A DNA stretch of 22,372 nucleotides from Candidatus Daviesbacteria bacterium RIFCSPLOWO2_02_FULL_41_8 (GCA_001777455.1 MFDZ01000054.1:1383-23754); one strand, 5' to 3'; counted from the first letter of the stretch, positions 7,113 through 14,459 are shown. The notes: generated from the sequence alone by a model not told the origin. Program-made: numbers and translations.

Positions 7113-8051
7113 ATGTTAATTGATGAAGTAGAAATTACACTAAAAGCAGGACACGGGGGAGCGGGGAAGGTTTCCTTTAATCCCGGAAATTCTGCCGGTC
7201 CGAATGGGGGAGACGGCGGTAGGGGCGGAGATATATATTTAATTGTTACCTCAGACCTCCGGGCGCTCAACCAATTTTCCGGGACCAAACTGAAAGAGGC
7301 AGAAAATGGGGTAGCTGGGGATAATTTTCAAAAGTCAGGTAAAGACGGGGCGGATTTGGAAATAGAAATGCCGATTGGAACGGAGTTAACAGATTTACAA
7401 ACAAAGGAAAAGTTTGTGCTGGACAATTTGAACGCCAGGATCTTGATTTGTAAGGGCGGTATAGGGGGACAGGGGAATTTTGCGCTGAAATCTTCCCGCA
7501 ATACCTCCCCAAAATATGCCCAAAGGGGACGGTTTGGGCAAGAGAGAAATTTAAAAGTAGAGTTAAAATTTATTGCCGATTTTGGACTGATCGGCCTGCC
7601 GAATGCCGGCAAGAGCAGTTTATTAAATGAGCTGACTGCAGCCAATGCTAAAATTGCCGATTATCCTTTTACAACGCTGGAACCGAACCTAGGTGTATGG
7701 CATGGAAGGGTTATTGCGGACATCCCCGGCTTGATAGAAGGGGCATCGGAAGGAAAGGGTTTAGGGATAAAGTTTTTAAAGCATATTGAAAAGGTAAAAT
7801 TGCTTCTTCATGCCGTCCCGGCAGATTCAGAAAATGTCACAGTGGATTACCAGGTAGTCAGAAAAGAGCTGGAAAAATACAATCCGGAACTTCTGGACAA
7901 GGAAGAAATTATTGTTTTAACTAAGACTGATTTGGTAGATAAAAAGCAGATCAAAGAAAAGATTACTCAATTGAAGAAATTTAAGAAAAAAGTAATTCCT
8001 GTTTCAATTCATGATTGGGATAGTCTAAAAGAGCTGGAACAATCACTTTGA
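7113..8051 (+). CDS. obg: GTPase Obg, ribosome assembly
   Basis: An essential GTPase acting in large-subunit ribosome assembly and stress control. The 312 residues contain the glycine-rich Obg fold (1-155, GGAGKVSFN, GGDGGRGGDI) and a G domain: P-loop GLPNAGKSS (161-169), switch I YPFTTLEPN, G3 DIPGLIEGA (203-211), G4 TKTD (270-273) and G5 near SIHDW. The C-terminal OCT domain of some Obg proteins is absent, and the protein ends soon after G5. The last about 20 codons have a second, diverged copy at 8447-8527 that encodes a slightly longer tail, so the present 3' end may be a replacement. The start follows the TATAAT by 6 bases. Confidence 0.95.
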   Translation: MLIDEVEITLKAGHGGAGKVSFNPGNSAGPNGGDGGRGGDIYLIVTSDLRALNQFSGTKLKEAENGVAGDNFQKSGKDGADLEIEMPIGTELTDLQTKEKFVLDNLNARILICKGGIGGQGNFALKSSRNTSPKYAQRGRFGQERNLKVELKFIADFGLIGLPNAGKSSLLNELTAANAKIADYPFTTLEPNLGVWHGRVIADIPGLIEGASEGKGLGIKFLKHIEKVKLLLHAVPADSENVTVDYQVVRKELEKYNPELLDKEEIIVLTKTDLVDKKQIKEKITQLKKFKKKVIPVSIHDWDSLKELEQSL

Positions 8052-8101
8052 TATACAAAATCTATCTTGTTTTTTATCTTAAATAGAGTTAATTTAATAT
8101 C

Positions 8102-8446
8102 ATGGATGAAAACAAATTTAAGGCTATAATTGAAGAAGCTATAAATAAAGCCGTTGAACCTATTAGAGAACAGCTTAATGGAGTAGTAAACAGGCTGGAT
8201 GATCCAGACACAGGGTTAAAAAGAATTAACGATAGATTAGACGCCAATACCAGAGCAATCATGGAGCTTGAAACAACAGTCAAAGGATACGGCGATATGT
8301 ATAAGCAAAGCTTGCGATAACTTCGTTATCTAAAAATGAATGACAGCAACCTCAGAAAGACGGAAAAGAGGGTTGAGACTTTGGAAGATAAAGCCGGTGT
8401 AGTTGTACCGGAGGAATTTCATCTTGCAGCAGCGTCAGATATCTAA
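8102..8446 (+). pseudogene. Coiled-coil gene broken by an in-frame stop, paralogue of the 141-488 gene
   Basis: From the ATG at 8102 the frame is open for 72 residues, meets TAA at 8318-8320, then continues in the same frame for 41 residues to TAA at 8444-8446. Both halves match the 115-residue protein at 141-488: the first has AIIEEAINKAVEPIREQL and ELETTVKGYGDMY, the second NDSNLRKTEKRVETLEDKAGV. The stop lies in a roughly 33-base insertion (8306-8338) that has no match in the paralogue. A second reading is that the 72-residue part is a working short protein. Read-through is possible but nothing supports it. Function is unknown. Its 5' flank resembles that of the gene at 141. Confidence 0.75.
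8306..8338 (+). repeat. Small palindromic insertion disrupting the coiled-coil gene
   Basis: By comparison with the paralogue, these 33 bases are extra. They contain the perfect hairpin GATAAC-TTC-GTTATC (8316-8330), and the stop codon TAA lies in its left arm. The length is 11 codons, so the frame is kept on both sides. Confidence 0.55.
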
Positions 8447-8527
8447 GAAAAAGTAATCTCCGTTTCAATCCATGTCTGGGATAGCCTAAAAGAACTGGAA
8501 AAAGCTCTGAAAGAGAATAGTAATTGA
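8447..8527 (+). pseudogene. Displaced second copy of the obg 3' end
   Basis: Read in frame from 8450 this stretch encodes KVISVSIHVWDSLKELEKAL and seven more residues before TGA at 8525-8527. The obg gene itself ends KVIPVSIHDWDSLKELEQSL. By my hand alignment about 9 of 58 bases differ, mostly at silent positions, plus one deletion in an A-run. It has no start codon or upstream GTPase sequence, so it is a remnant. It abuts the end of the coiled-coil pseudogene, so that gene lies between two obg 3' ends. Confidence 0.85.
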
Positions 8528-8559
8528 AAATAATAGAATAACAACTAATAATATAAATT

Positions 8560-9012
8560 ATGGAATTAATAGCTGAATCGGAAAAAAGAACACGCCCACC
8601 ATATGTTGCTGTTATAGATACACAGCTAATTGGCAGTATTGATGAAGCACGTATGAACTTCGAAGCCCAAAGTATACAAAAGCCTAAAGCGATGATTCTT
8701 TTGGTAGATGCGACTGGCGGTTCGAAGGATATTCTGAATCCTTTTATCAAAGAGGCAGTAGATGAAGGTACACCTGTTTTCTTATTATCTAAAAATTATG
8801 GAAGGAATACTGGTATACAAAAAGTAGCCTATGGTACACAAAGTGATGCTGTCGAAGCAGGAGCAACTCCTTTAAGAGATATTAATGTAAACAGTACCTT
8901 GGAAGTTGTAAACGTAATCCAAGCTGCAGTGGATCAAGGGTTAACAGGTAGTGAATTAAAAGTTGCAATAGTTGAGCAATTCGGTTCCCCAGTTGTTAAA
9001 CCGACTAAGTAA
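8560..9012 (+). CDS. Stand-alone asparaginase C-terminal-like domain
   Basis: The 150 residues resemble the C-terminal domain of L-asparaginase or GatD-type amidohydrolases: a beta strand (PYVAVID), then AMILLVDATGGSKDILNPFIKEA, EGTPVFLLSKNYG, AYGTQSDAVEAGATPLRDIN and a helical end. The N-terminal domain, which carries the catalytic threonine of that family, is absent. No upstream remnant is visible, so this may be a free-standing domain rather than a recent truncation. Catalytic activity as an asparaginase is unlikely; binding of a ligand or partner is possible. The start is preceded by AT-rich sequence with a weak TAATAT. It converges on the ATPase gene with 38 bases between the stops. Confidence 0.6.
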   Translation: MELIAESEKRTRPPYVAVIDTQLIGSIDEARMNFEAQSIQKPKAMILLVDATGGSKDILNPFIKEAVDEGTPVFLLSKNYGRNTGIQKVAYGTQSDAVEAGATPLRDINVNSTLEVVNVIQAAVDQGLTGSELKVAIVEQFGSPVVKPTK

Positions 9013-9050
9013 TTAGTTTTTAAGTTGGTATATTCGGAATTATGTAACTT

Positions 9051-10415
9051 TTAAACTTGAGGTAGTGAATGTTGCAGTTCGCTAAAACTTGAAAAAGAAG
9101 TAGCAGGTTGACCGTATAAGCTAACAAATTTAGCTTCAGGTGTTCTCTCGATTAAAATAGGATCATTGGTGGCAATAAATACCTGCAATCTGGGACTGTA
9201 TTTTCTTACTGCTCCCAAAATCATATCCCGAACTTTGAATAAATTAAGATAATCTAAAGCTATCGTAGGCTCATCCATGAAAAGGATTAAATGAGCATCT
9301 TCAGGTATATCCAAAGGTTTTCCTTTAAACTGCCAATTCCATTCATCTTTTGTTCGTGGAGTAGCCATGATTCTTTTTTCAAAAAAATCTTTAACGGATT
9401 CAAATTGTCTTTCTAAATACTGAAGCTGTGTAAGTCCCACACTTTTAGGCTCAAATTGTCTTTGGAGTTGTTCTATTAGAAAATCTCCATAAGTAGGCGC
9501 ATTTACAAATTGTCCATCATACCTTGTTCCCGGGCTGGGTAAAATCATTTTTGCATAGGTGGGTACATCGTCCATCCCTAGTTTCAAATACCCCCAAACA
9601 TTTAAGTCCGTCTTTTCGCCAAAAACTGTCTTTGCCCTTTTGACCTCTTTCAAGGTTTTCCTGGGGATTAGATGGCCGCTCTGGTTAGCAATGTAGTCTC
9701 CTGTGTTTATATTAAACCGTGAATCACTTGCTAGAAAATTTAAGATTTTATCGGATAGGTCAACACTTTTATTTTCATTTCTTACCCTTCTCGCTAAGGC
9801 ATAACGTTCCTCTTCATCTAGCCAAATACTTTCACTTGAATAACTGACGTAATCAGAAGATAGGACATGTATTTGACCTGATATCACAGTTTGATCAGGG
9901 CGGAATCCTGGGAGGTTTGCTCCTTTGTATATACTTTTCTTCAACAAAAAAGCATATGTCGTTTCTTCGTCACTAATTACCCAATAATCCTCTCCGTTTT
10001 TTTTAATCCTCGGATTAGAGCCAAGCTTCAATTGATGTGTCTCGAATCCACCTCTTAAATCTGAGGTAACCTCACCCGCGTTTAAGCCGGTTCTTATTTG
10101 GGTAGTGTTTTCAGAAACTCTATCACCAAGATTACAATATACTGGTGGAAGACCTCGAAAATCAGGATCAAAAAACCTGTCAGTTAGAGTATCGAGCCCG
10201 TACCAATGCCACAATTGAGAAATGCCATGTTCTTTGAAGTATTCTCTGAATCCTAGGGAGGAGTACATCATTCTCAGTAGTCCGGTTTTACCGGAACCAT
10301 TAGGACCTACAACCATAACTACACTTGAGTCGGTTGTGATTTCATGTCCCTGAGGAAAACAGGGCTTTAATGCACCAAGTTGATCAGTATTAACAACAGT
10401 TGCTTGTTCTAACAT
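9051..10415 (-). CDS. Orphan P-loop ATPase, ABC/SMC-like
   Basis: A soluble 454-residue ATPase. The Walker A motif GPNGSGKT lies at 37-44 and the Walker B LILFMDEPTIALD at about 376-388, with D381 and the likely catalytic E382; about 330 residues separate them. After the next strand comes FIATNDP, where ABC ATPases usually have a histidine. I find no LSGGQ-type signature. This layout fits AAA_15/AAA_21-type ATPases, some of which serve phage defence (for example AriA of PARIS or OLD proteins), but no TOPRIM or other effector domain is visible in the protein. The middle region is unfamiliar. It is divergent from a NYN-domain gene, 98 bases away. Function is unknown. Confidence 0.75.
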   Translation of the reverse strand: MLEQATVVNTDQLGALKPCFPQGHEITTDSSVVMVVGPNGSGKTGLLRMMYSSLGFREYFKEHGISQLWHWYGLDTLTDRFFDPDFRGLPPVYCNLGDRVSENTTQIRTGLNAGEVTSDLRGGFETHQLKLGSNPRIKKNGEDYWVISDEETTYAFLLKKSIYKGANLPGFRPDQTVISGQIHVLSSDYVSYSSESIWLDEEERYALARRVRNENKSVDLSDKILNFLASDSRFNINTGDYIANQSGHLIPRKTLKEVKRAKTVFGEKTDLNVWGYLKLGMDDVPTYAKMILPSPGTRYDGQFVNAPTYGDFLIEQLQRQFEPKSVGLTQLQYLERQFESVKDFFEKRIMATPRTKDEWNWQFKGKPLDIPEDAHLILFMDEPTIALDYLNLFKVRDMILGAVRKYSPRLQVFIATNDPILIERTPEAKFVSLYGQPATSFSSFSELQHSLPQV

Positions 10416-10423
10416 AAGGGGAT

Positions 10424-10432
10424 ATTATATCA
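10424..10432 (-). promoter_or_regulatory. Extended -10 box for the ATPase, leaderless
   Basis: On the minus strand TG-A-TATAAT ends 8 bases before the ATG. No ribosome site is present. Confidence 0.55.
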
Positions 10433-10497
10433 CTATAAGGCTTAAACTGCATCAATAACTGAAATTTTTGTTGCTTAACAGAGTTCGATGAATCAAG

Positions 10498-10503
10498 TAT
10501 AAT
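10498..10503 (+). promoter_or_regulatory. -10 box for the NYN gene
   Basis: A perfect TATAAT ends 10 bases before the ATG. TTG-containing -35 candidates near 10468-10476 are spaced too far for a good match. The mRNA is likely leaderless or has a leader of a few bases. Confidence 0.5.
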
Positions 10504-10513
10504 CGGACTATCT

Positions 10514-11164
10514 ATGAAACTTACTTTGGAGCAGGTTAAACATGTAGCAAAAAAAGAATTTCAACTTAGGCTAAAAGGCAAGACTGCGGTTTTTATAGAT
10601 TGGGCTAATGTTTATGGCTGGGAAAAATCATTAAAAAAAGAAATTAAGCCGGAGAAACTGTTTAAATATTTGAAAAGTTACCCGAAAATAAAAGCACTTA
10701 GTTTTTACTACGGAAAAGATAAGCATTCTAAATCAAAGCAGTTGCTCGAAAGGGCCGAACGGATTGGGTTTCGCGTAGTAAGCAAAGAAGTAAAATATAT
10801 TCCGGTTAGCCTTGATTCTTCCCACTTTAAGGATTTAACCGAACTGGTAAGAAACTCCCTAACAGTAAATAATAATTTTAAGCCTGATGACATTGAAAAG
10901 ATTCTGTCACTTTTAAATAAGAAAATTCTTCGTCGCAAATGCGATTTTGACATGGAGATTGCGCTAGATTGTTTTGAGAATCTAAAATTATATGATAGCT
11001 TTATCTTTTTCTCAGGAGATGGCGATTTTGCTACACTTTATACACGGCTTATTAAGCAGGGCAAGCAAGTAATAGTAGTTTATGCTCCTGGTCACATTGG
11101 CAGGGAAATATGGGAACTAAGAAGAGGGCTTTTTAAGGTTAGTATTGAAAATATGGGGCTCTAA
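10514..11164 (+). CDS. NYN-domain (PIN-like) putative RNase
   Basis: The NYN/LabA-type domain is a PIN-like metal-dependent nuclease fold, usually acting on RNA. The 216 residues show the family's acidic signatures: VFIDWANVYGWE (D29), CDFDMEIALD and FFSGDGDFATLYTRLIKQGKQV. The remaining C-terminal piece (YAPGHIGREIWELRRG) is also typical. A region near 95-140 is family-specific and not recognised. No other domain is fused. It is divergent from the ATPase; whether the two work together is unknown. The start is the first ATG and fits the upstream -10 box. Confidence 0.8.
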   Translation: MKLTLEQVKHVAKKEFQLRLKGKTAVFIDWANVYGWEKSLKKEIKPEKLFKYLKSYPKIKALSFYYGKDKHSKSKQLLERAERIGFRVVSKEVKYIPVSLDSSHFKDLTELVRNSLTVNNNFKPDDIEKILSLLNKKILRRKCDFDMEIALDCFENLKLYDSFIFFSGDGDFATLYTRLIKQGKQVIVVYAPGHIGREIWELRRGLFKVSIENMGL

Positions 11165-11172
11165 AAAATCGT

Positions 11173-11192
11173 CCCCCCGGTTTCCCGAGGGG
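11173..11192 (+). terminator. GC-rich hairpin after the NYN gene, possible terminator
   Basis: CCCC-C-CGG pairs with CCG-A-GGGG around a TTTC loop with one mismatch. It lies 9 bases after the NYN stop. No T-run follows, so it would be an unusual terminator; it might instead be a regulatory hairpin ahead of gatC. Confidence 0.35.
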
Positions 11193-11245
11193 CGTGATTG
11201 CCTATATTAAAGCAAAAACAGAGGGTTTTGTCAAGTAGGAAATAT

Positions 11246-11527
11246 ATGAAAATTGATGTAAAACATGTAGCAAAACTGGCTAATTTGCCGCTGACCCCGG
11301 AAGAAGAGGAAAAATACTCGGAACAACTTTCCGCTATTTTAGGTTACTTTGAAAAACTAAATGAGGTTGATACAAAGGAAGTGGAACCGACGTTTAATGT
11401 TACCGGACAAAGCAATGTTATGCGGGAAGATGAAACTGCGTCTTGTTTAACTCAGGAAAAAGCATTATCGAATGCTCCGAAAAAGAAAGACGGCATGTTT
11501 GAAACAAAAGGAGTGTTTGAAGAATAA
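11246..11527 (+). CDS. gatC: Asp/Glu-tRNA amidotransferase subunit C
   Basis: The small subunit that stabilises GatA and GatB in the GatCAB complex. The 93 residues contain the family pattern: VKHVAKLANLPLTPEEEEKYSEQLSAILGYFEKLNEVDT, then VEPTFNV and REDE. I placed the start at 11246, because AGGA lies 7 bases upstream and the protein then begins at the usual position; the frame is open 16 codons further. It leads the gatCAB operon. Confidence 0.93.
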   Translation: MKIDVKHVAKLANLPLTPEEEEKYSEQLSAILGYFEKLNEVDTKEVEPTFNVTGQSNVMREDETASCLTQEKALSNAPKKKDGMFETKGVFEE

Positions 11528-11550
11528 TTCAGGAATTGTTCAATTGCTAG

Positions 11551-11591
11551 ATTGTTACATTGCTGAAAAAACAATTTAACAATGCAACAAT
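11551..11591. repeat. Inverted repeat between gatC and gatA
   Basis: ATTGTTACATTG (11551-11562) and CAATGCAACAAT (11580-11591) are inverted with one mismatch. The whole spacer is made of ATTG/CAAT-like words. The right arm ends 14 bases before the gatA start. A role in gatA translation is possible but untested. Confidence 0.65.
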
Positions 11592-11605
11592 AATAACAAT
11601 ATATT

Positions 11606-12988
11606 ATGGACATTACAAATCTAACTCTAATAGAAACGATTGAGGCTATAAAAGCAAAAAAATTCTCGGAAGAGGAGTTAAATAATGCATACCTTAAAAA
11701 AATAGCAATAATTAACCCGAAAATAAATGCATTTTTAGAAATTCAAAAAAAATCGCGCGGTATTCCTGCGGCAATAAAAGATGTTATTTCAACCAAAGGA
11801 ATAGTTACCACAGCCGGTTCAAAAATATTGAGTAACTTTCTCCCTCAATATAATGCGACTGTTATTGAGAAATTACTGGAACAAGGAGTTAGTGTGGTTG
11901 GAAAGACCAATTGTGATGAATTTGCCATGGGTTCCTCAGGAGAAAATTCAGCTTTTGGTCCGGTAAAAAATCCATGGAATCTAGCTAGGATCACTGGAGG
12001 CACTTCTGCCGGTTCGGCAGCGGCTGTTGCGTCAGACATGTGTGTTTTTGCCCTGGGATCGGACACAGGGGGTTCAATTAGGCAGCCATCCTCGCTTTGT
12101 GGAGTTGTTGGGCTTAAGCCTTCATACGGCCGCGTTTCCAGAAACGGGCTTATTCCGGCCGTGTCTTCGTTTGACACCATTGGCCCTATTGCAAAATGCG
12201 TGGCAGATGCGGGGTTGATTTTGGATTGGATCTCAGGAGCTGATGGAAAAGACAGCAATTGCAGTGAGATTGCTTCGCCACTTCGTGGTCTCGCAATGAC
12301 GTCATTGCGAGGAGCGGCAGCGACGAAGCAATCCGTTAAAGGGTTAAAAATAGGGATGCCGAAGGAGTATTTTAGCGAGGGTTTGGATTTAAACGTCAAA
12401 AAAGTTATAGAAGATGCAATAAAAAAGCTGGAAAGTTTGGGGGCAGAAATTGTGGAAGTGAGCCTGCCGCACAGCGAATACGCTCTGGCGGCCTATTACA
12501 TTATTAATCCTTCCGAAATTTCTTCCAATATGGGAAGGTTCGACGGGATAAGATTTGGATCCGGCAGGGAAGATTTGGGACCGGAGGTTAAAAGGAGGAT
12601 TATGTTGGGTACTTTTGCCCTTTCTTCCGGATATTATGATGATTATTATGCTAAGGCGGCCAAGATCAGGACCTTGATTAAACAGGATTTTGAAAAGGCT
12701 TTTGAAAAATGCGATGTTATAGTTGGTCCGGTCTCCCCCACCACAGCCTGGAATCTGGGAGAGAAAATTGATGATCCGTTAAAGATGTATCTATCTGATA
12801 TCTATACAATTTCTGCCAATTTAGCCGGGATTCCAGGGCTTTCTGTGCCTTGTGGATTTTCAGAAGGTCTGCCGGTGGGTTTGCAAATTATAGGCAAGTA
12901 TATGGATGAAGAAACGGTGTTAAATGTGGGAGAAGTTTACGAGCAGTCGACTGAATGGAGAAAGGAGAAACCCAATTTGTCATTCTGA
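11606..12988 (+). CDS. gatA: Asp/Glu-tRNA amidotransferase subunit A, with in-frame repeat insertion
   Basis: The glutaminase subunit of GatCAB, an amidase-signature enzyme that frees ammonia for tRNA-bound Glu or Asp. It has 460 residues. K58 (PAAIKDV) and the nucleophile S157 (GSDTGGSIRQPS) of the Lys-Ser-Ser triad are present. The cis-Ser position, 24 residues before the nucleophile, is Thr133 (GGTSAGS), an unusual but hydroxyl-bearing residue. About residues 222-243 are encoded exactly by a 66-bp palindrome, replacing the variable linker before GLKIGMPKEYF. The last residues (LSF) and the stop codon come from another repeat. It is probably functional, since the frame and all later motifs are intact. 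Confidence 0.92.
   Translation: MDITNLTLIETIEAIKAKKFSEEELNNAYLKKIAIINPKINAFLEIQKKSRGIPAAIKDVISTKGIVTTAGSKILSNFLPQYNATVIEKLLEQGVSVVGKTNCDEFAMGSSGENSAFGPVKNPWNLARITGGTSAGSAAAVASDMCVFALGSDTGGSIRQPSSLCGVVGLKPSYGRVSRNGLIPAVSSFDTIGPIAKCVADAGLILDWISGADGKDSNCSEIASPLRGLAMTSLRGAAATKQSVKGLKIGMPKEYFSEGLDLNVKKVIEDAIKKLESLGAEIVEVSLPHSEYALAAYYIINPSEISSNMGRFDGIRFGSGREDLGPEVKRRIMLGTFALSSGYYDDYYAKAAKIRTLIKQDFEKAFEKCDVIVGPVSPTTAWNLGEKIDDPLKMYLSDIYTISANLAGIPGLSVPCGFSEGLPVGLQIIGKYMDEETVLNVGEVYEQSTEWRKEKPNLSF
12268..12333 (+). repeat. 66-bp palindromic element inside gatA
   Basis: Two 33-bp half-units lie tail to tail around 12300/12301. The left starts GATTGCTTCG and ends CTCGCAATGAC; the right starts GTCATTGCGAG and ends CGAAGCAATC. 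The half-units are the same as those at 5369-5449 but in the opposite arrangement. The length is 22 codons, so the frame is kept. Confidence 0.95.
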
Positions 12989-13061
12989 GTGATTAGCGAA
13001 GAATCTTCCCAGCCCGTGGAAGATTGCCGCGTCCTCGCCTACGGCGAGTCCTCGCAATGAC
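12979..13061 (+). repeat. Composite GTCAT repeat at the gatA-gatB junction
   Basis: The left part (GTCATTCTGAG ... GAAGAATCTTCC) is one family and the right part (GGAAGATTGCC ... CTCGCAATGAC) is the half-unit seen at 5369 and 12268. CTCGCC-TAC-GGCGAG is an internal hairpin. Its TGA at 12986-12988 is the gatA stop codon. Confidence 0.9.
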
Positions 13062-13074
13062 GAAAAAAAGAGAT

Positions 13075-14424
13075 ATGAATAATTACGAACCAGTGATTGG
13101 ACTTGAGGTACATGTTGAATTAAATACTAAATCCAAAATGTTTTGTAAATGTAGCGCAGACTATTTTGGCAAAGCGCCGAATACGCACACCTGCCCGGTT
13201 TGTTTAGGCTTACCCGGAGCGTTACCTTTTATCAATAAAGCCGCGATTGAAGGTTGCATGAAGATTGGTCTTGCGCTAAATTGTACAGTTTCCGAAAAAT
13301 CCCTTTTTGAAAGAAAAAATTATTTTTACCCGGATTTAGCTAAAGGGTATCAGATTTCCCAGTATCGTTGGCCGTTATGCGTGGGAGGTTGGATGGACGT
13401 AAAAGGATTAGAAGGCAAGAGAAGGATAAGAATTAACCGTGCTCATCAAGAAGAGGACACTGGGAAGTTGACTCATGCCAGCGGTACAACATTAATCGAT
13501 TTTAATAGATCTGGCGTGCCTTTGGTGGAAATAGTAACTGAGCCGGACTTTAAAAATACAACTGAGGTTCGGGATTATGCCAAAAAACTGCAGCAGCTTT
13601 TTAGGTATTTAGACGTTTCCAATGCGGATATGGAGCGGGGGGATATGAGGCTAGAGGCGAATGTATCAGTTAGGGTAAAGGGTGAAGGGGAAAGCGGAAA
13701 GGAAGAATTACCAAATTATAGAGTAGAATTGAAGAATATTAACAGCTTTAGGTTTATGGTGGCGGCAATAGAGTATGAAATTAAGAGACAAATTAAGGAG
13801 TTGGAAGAGGGTCGGACCCTCAAACAGGAAACCAGGGGATGGGATGAGGACAAAAAGTCTACATATCTGCAAAGGAGCAAAGAAGATGCTCATGATTACC
13901 GCTATTTTCCCGAACCGGACCTTCCCGAACTAAGAATTAAGCAGTTAGAATCAAGAATTAAGGAAGAAATACCAGAACTACCTTGGGATAAAGCTAAACG
14001 ATTTGCGGAGGAGTATGGAATTAAGGATGCAGATGCGCAGATTCTGACAGAAACCAGGCAATTGGCTGAATATTTTGAGGCGGCAGTAGTGCACGGTAAA
14101 AAACATGGAGTAGAAGCAAAAGCAGTAGCAAATTATATAGTCAATGCAAAACCGGATATAGATAATTTTCTGCCGACACAGATTATAGAAGAGATAAAGG
14201 GTAAAAAAGTTGGAGTGATAGAGGACGAAAAGGAATTGGAGAAGCTGGCTAGTGAGGCGATTGAAGAAAACCCGGGACTTGTGGAAACATACAAAAGAGG
14301 GAAAGTAACGGTAATTCAGGCAATAATTGGATCAGTTATGAGAAAAACCGGCGGAAAAGTTAACCCCAACAAAATCAGGGAAATTCTGGAAGAAAGACTG
14401 CGTTTAGAAAGATTGCCACGCTAA
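13075..14424 (+). CDS. gatB: Asp/Glu-tRNA amidotransferase subunit B
   Basis: The tRNA-binding and kinase subunit of GatCAB, which activates the Glu or Asp on the tRNA before amidation. It has 449 residues from the ATG at 13075 (MNNYEPVIGLEVHVEL). Zinc-site cysteines (FCKCSADYF and HTCPVCLGLPG), the HQEEDTGKLTH and DFNRSGVPLVEIVTEPD motifs, and the YRYFPEPDLP motif are all present. The C-terminal YqeY-like tail begins near 330. The frame is open 17 codons further upstream, but those encode repeat sequence and are rejected. The final residues (about RLPR) and the stop lie in a palindromic half-unit. Confidence 0.95.
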   Translation: MNNYEPVIGLEVHVELNTKSKMFCKCSADYFGKAPNTHTCPVCLGLPGALPFINKAAIEGCMKIGLALNCTVSEKSLFERKNYFYPDLAKGYQISQYRWPLCVGGWMDVKGLEGKRRIRINRAHQEEDTGKLTHASGTTLIDFNRSGVPLVEIVTEPDFKNTTEVRDYAKKLQQLFRYLDVSNADMERGDMRLEANVSVRVKGEGESGKEELPNYRVELKNINSFRFMVAAIEYEIKRQIKELEEGRTLKQETRGWDEDKKSTYLQRSKEDAHDYRYFPEPDLPELRIKQLESRIKEEIPELPWDKAKRFAEEYGIKDADAQILTETRQLAEYFEAAVVHGKKHGVEAKAVANYIVNAKPDIDNFLPTQIIEEIKGKKVGVIEDEKELEKLASEAIEENPGLVETYKRGKVTVIQAIIGSVMRKTGGKVNPNKIREILEERLRLERLPR

Positions 14425-14438
14425 TCGCTCGCAATGAC
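14410..14438 (+). repeat. GTCATTGCGAG half-unit at the end of gatB
   Basis: AGATTGCCACG ... CTCGCAATGAC is a single half-unit of the family in 5369-5449. It supplies the last codons and the TAA stop (14422-14424) of gatB. Confidence 0.9.
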
Positions 14439-14459
14439 GTGTGGGGTGTGTTTTGCCAC

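Noticed and set aside
8318..8320. Recoding of the TAA stop
   Set aside because: TAA is used as an ordinary stop by many genes here, and no recoding signal is visible.
8316..8330. loxP-like recombination site (GATAACTTCGTTATC)
   Set aside because: Only a few bases match loxP, the arms and spacer differ in length, and no recombinase is nearby.
8352..8750. Minus-strand open frame of 132 codons
   Set aside because: It is a shadow of the pseudogene, the obg remnant and the asparaginase-like gene, all on the plus strand.
11845..12399. Minus-strand open frame of 184 codons inside gatA
   Set aside because: It lies opposite a well-supported GatA coding sequence and has no recognisable motif.
13024..13074. 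Upstream extension of gatB
   Set aside because: These 17 codons are repeat sequence; GatB proteins begin at the YEPVIGLEVH motif.
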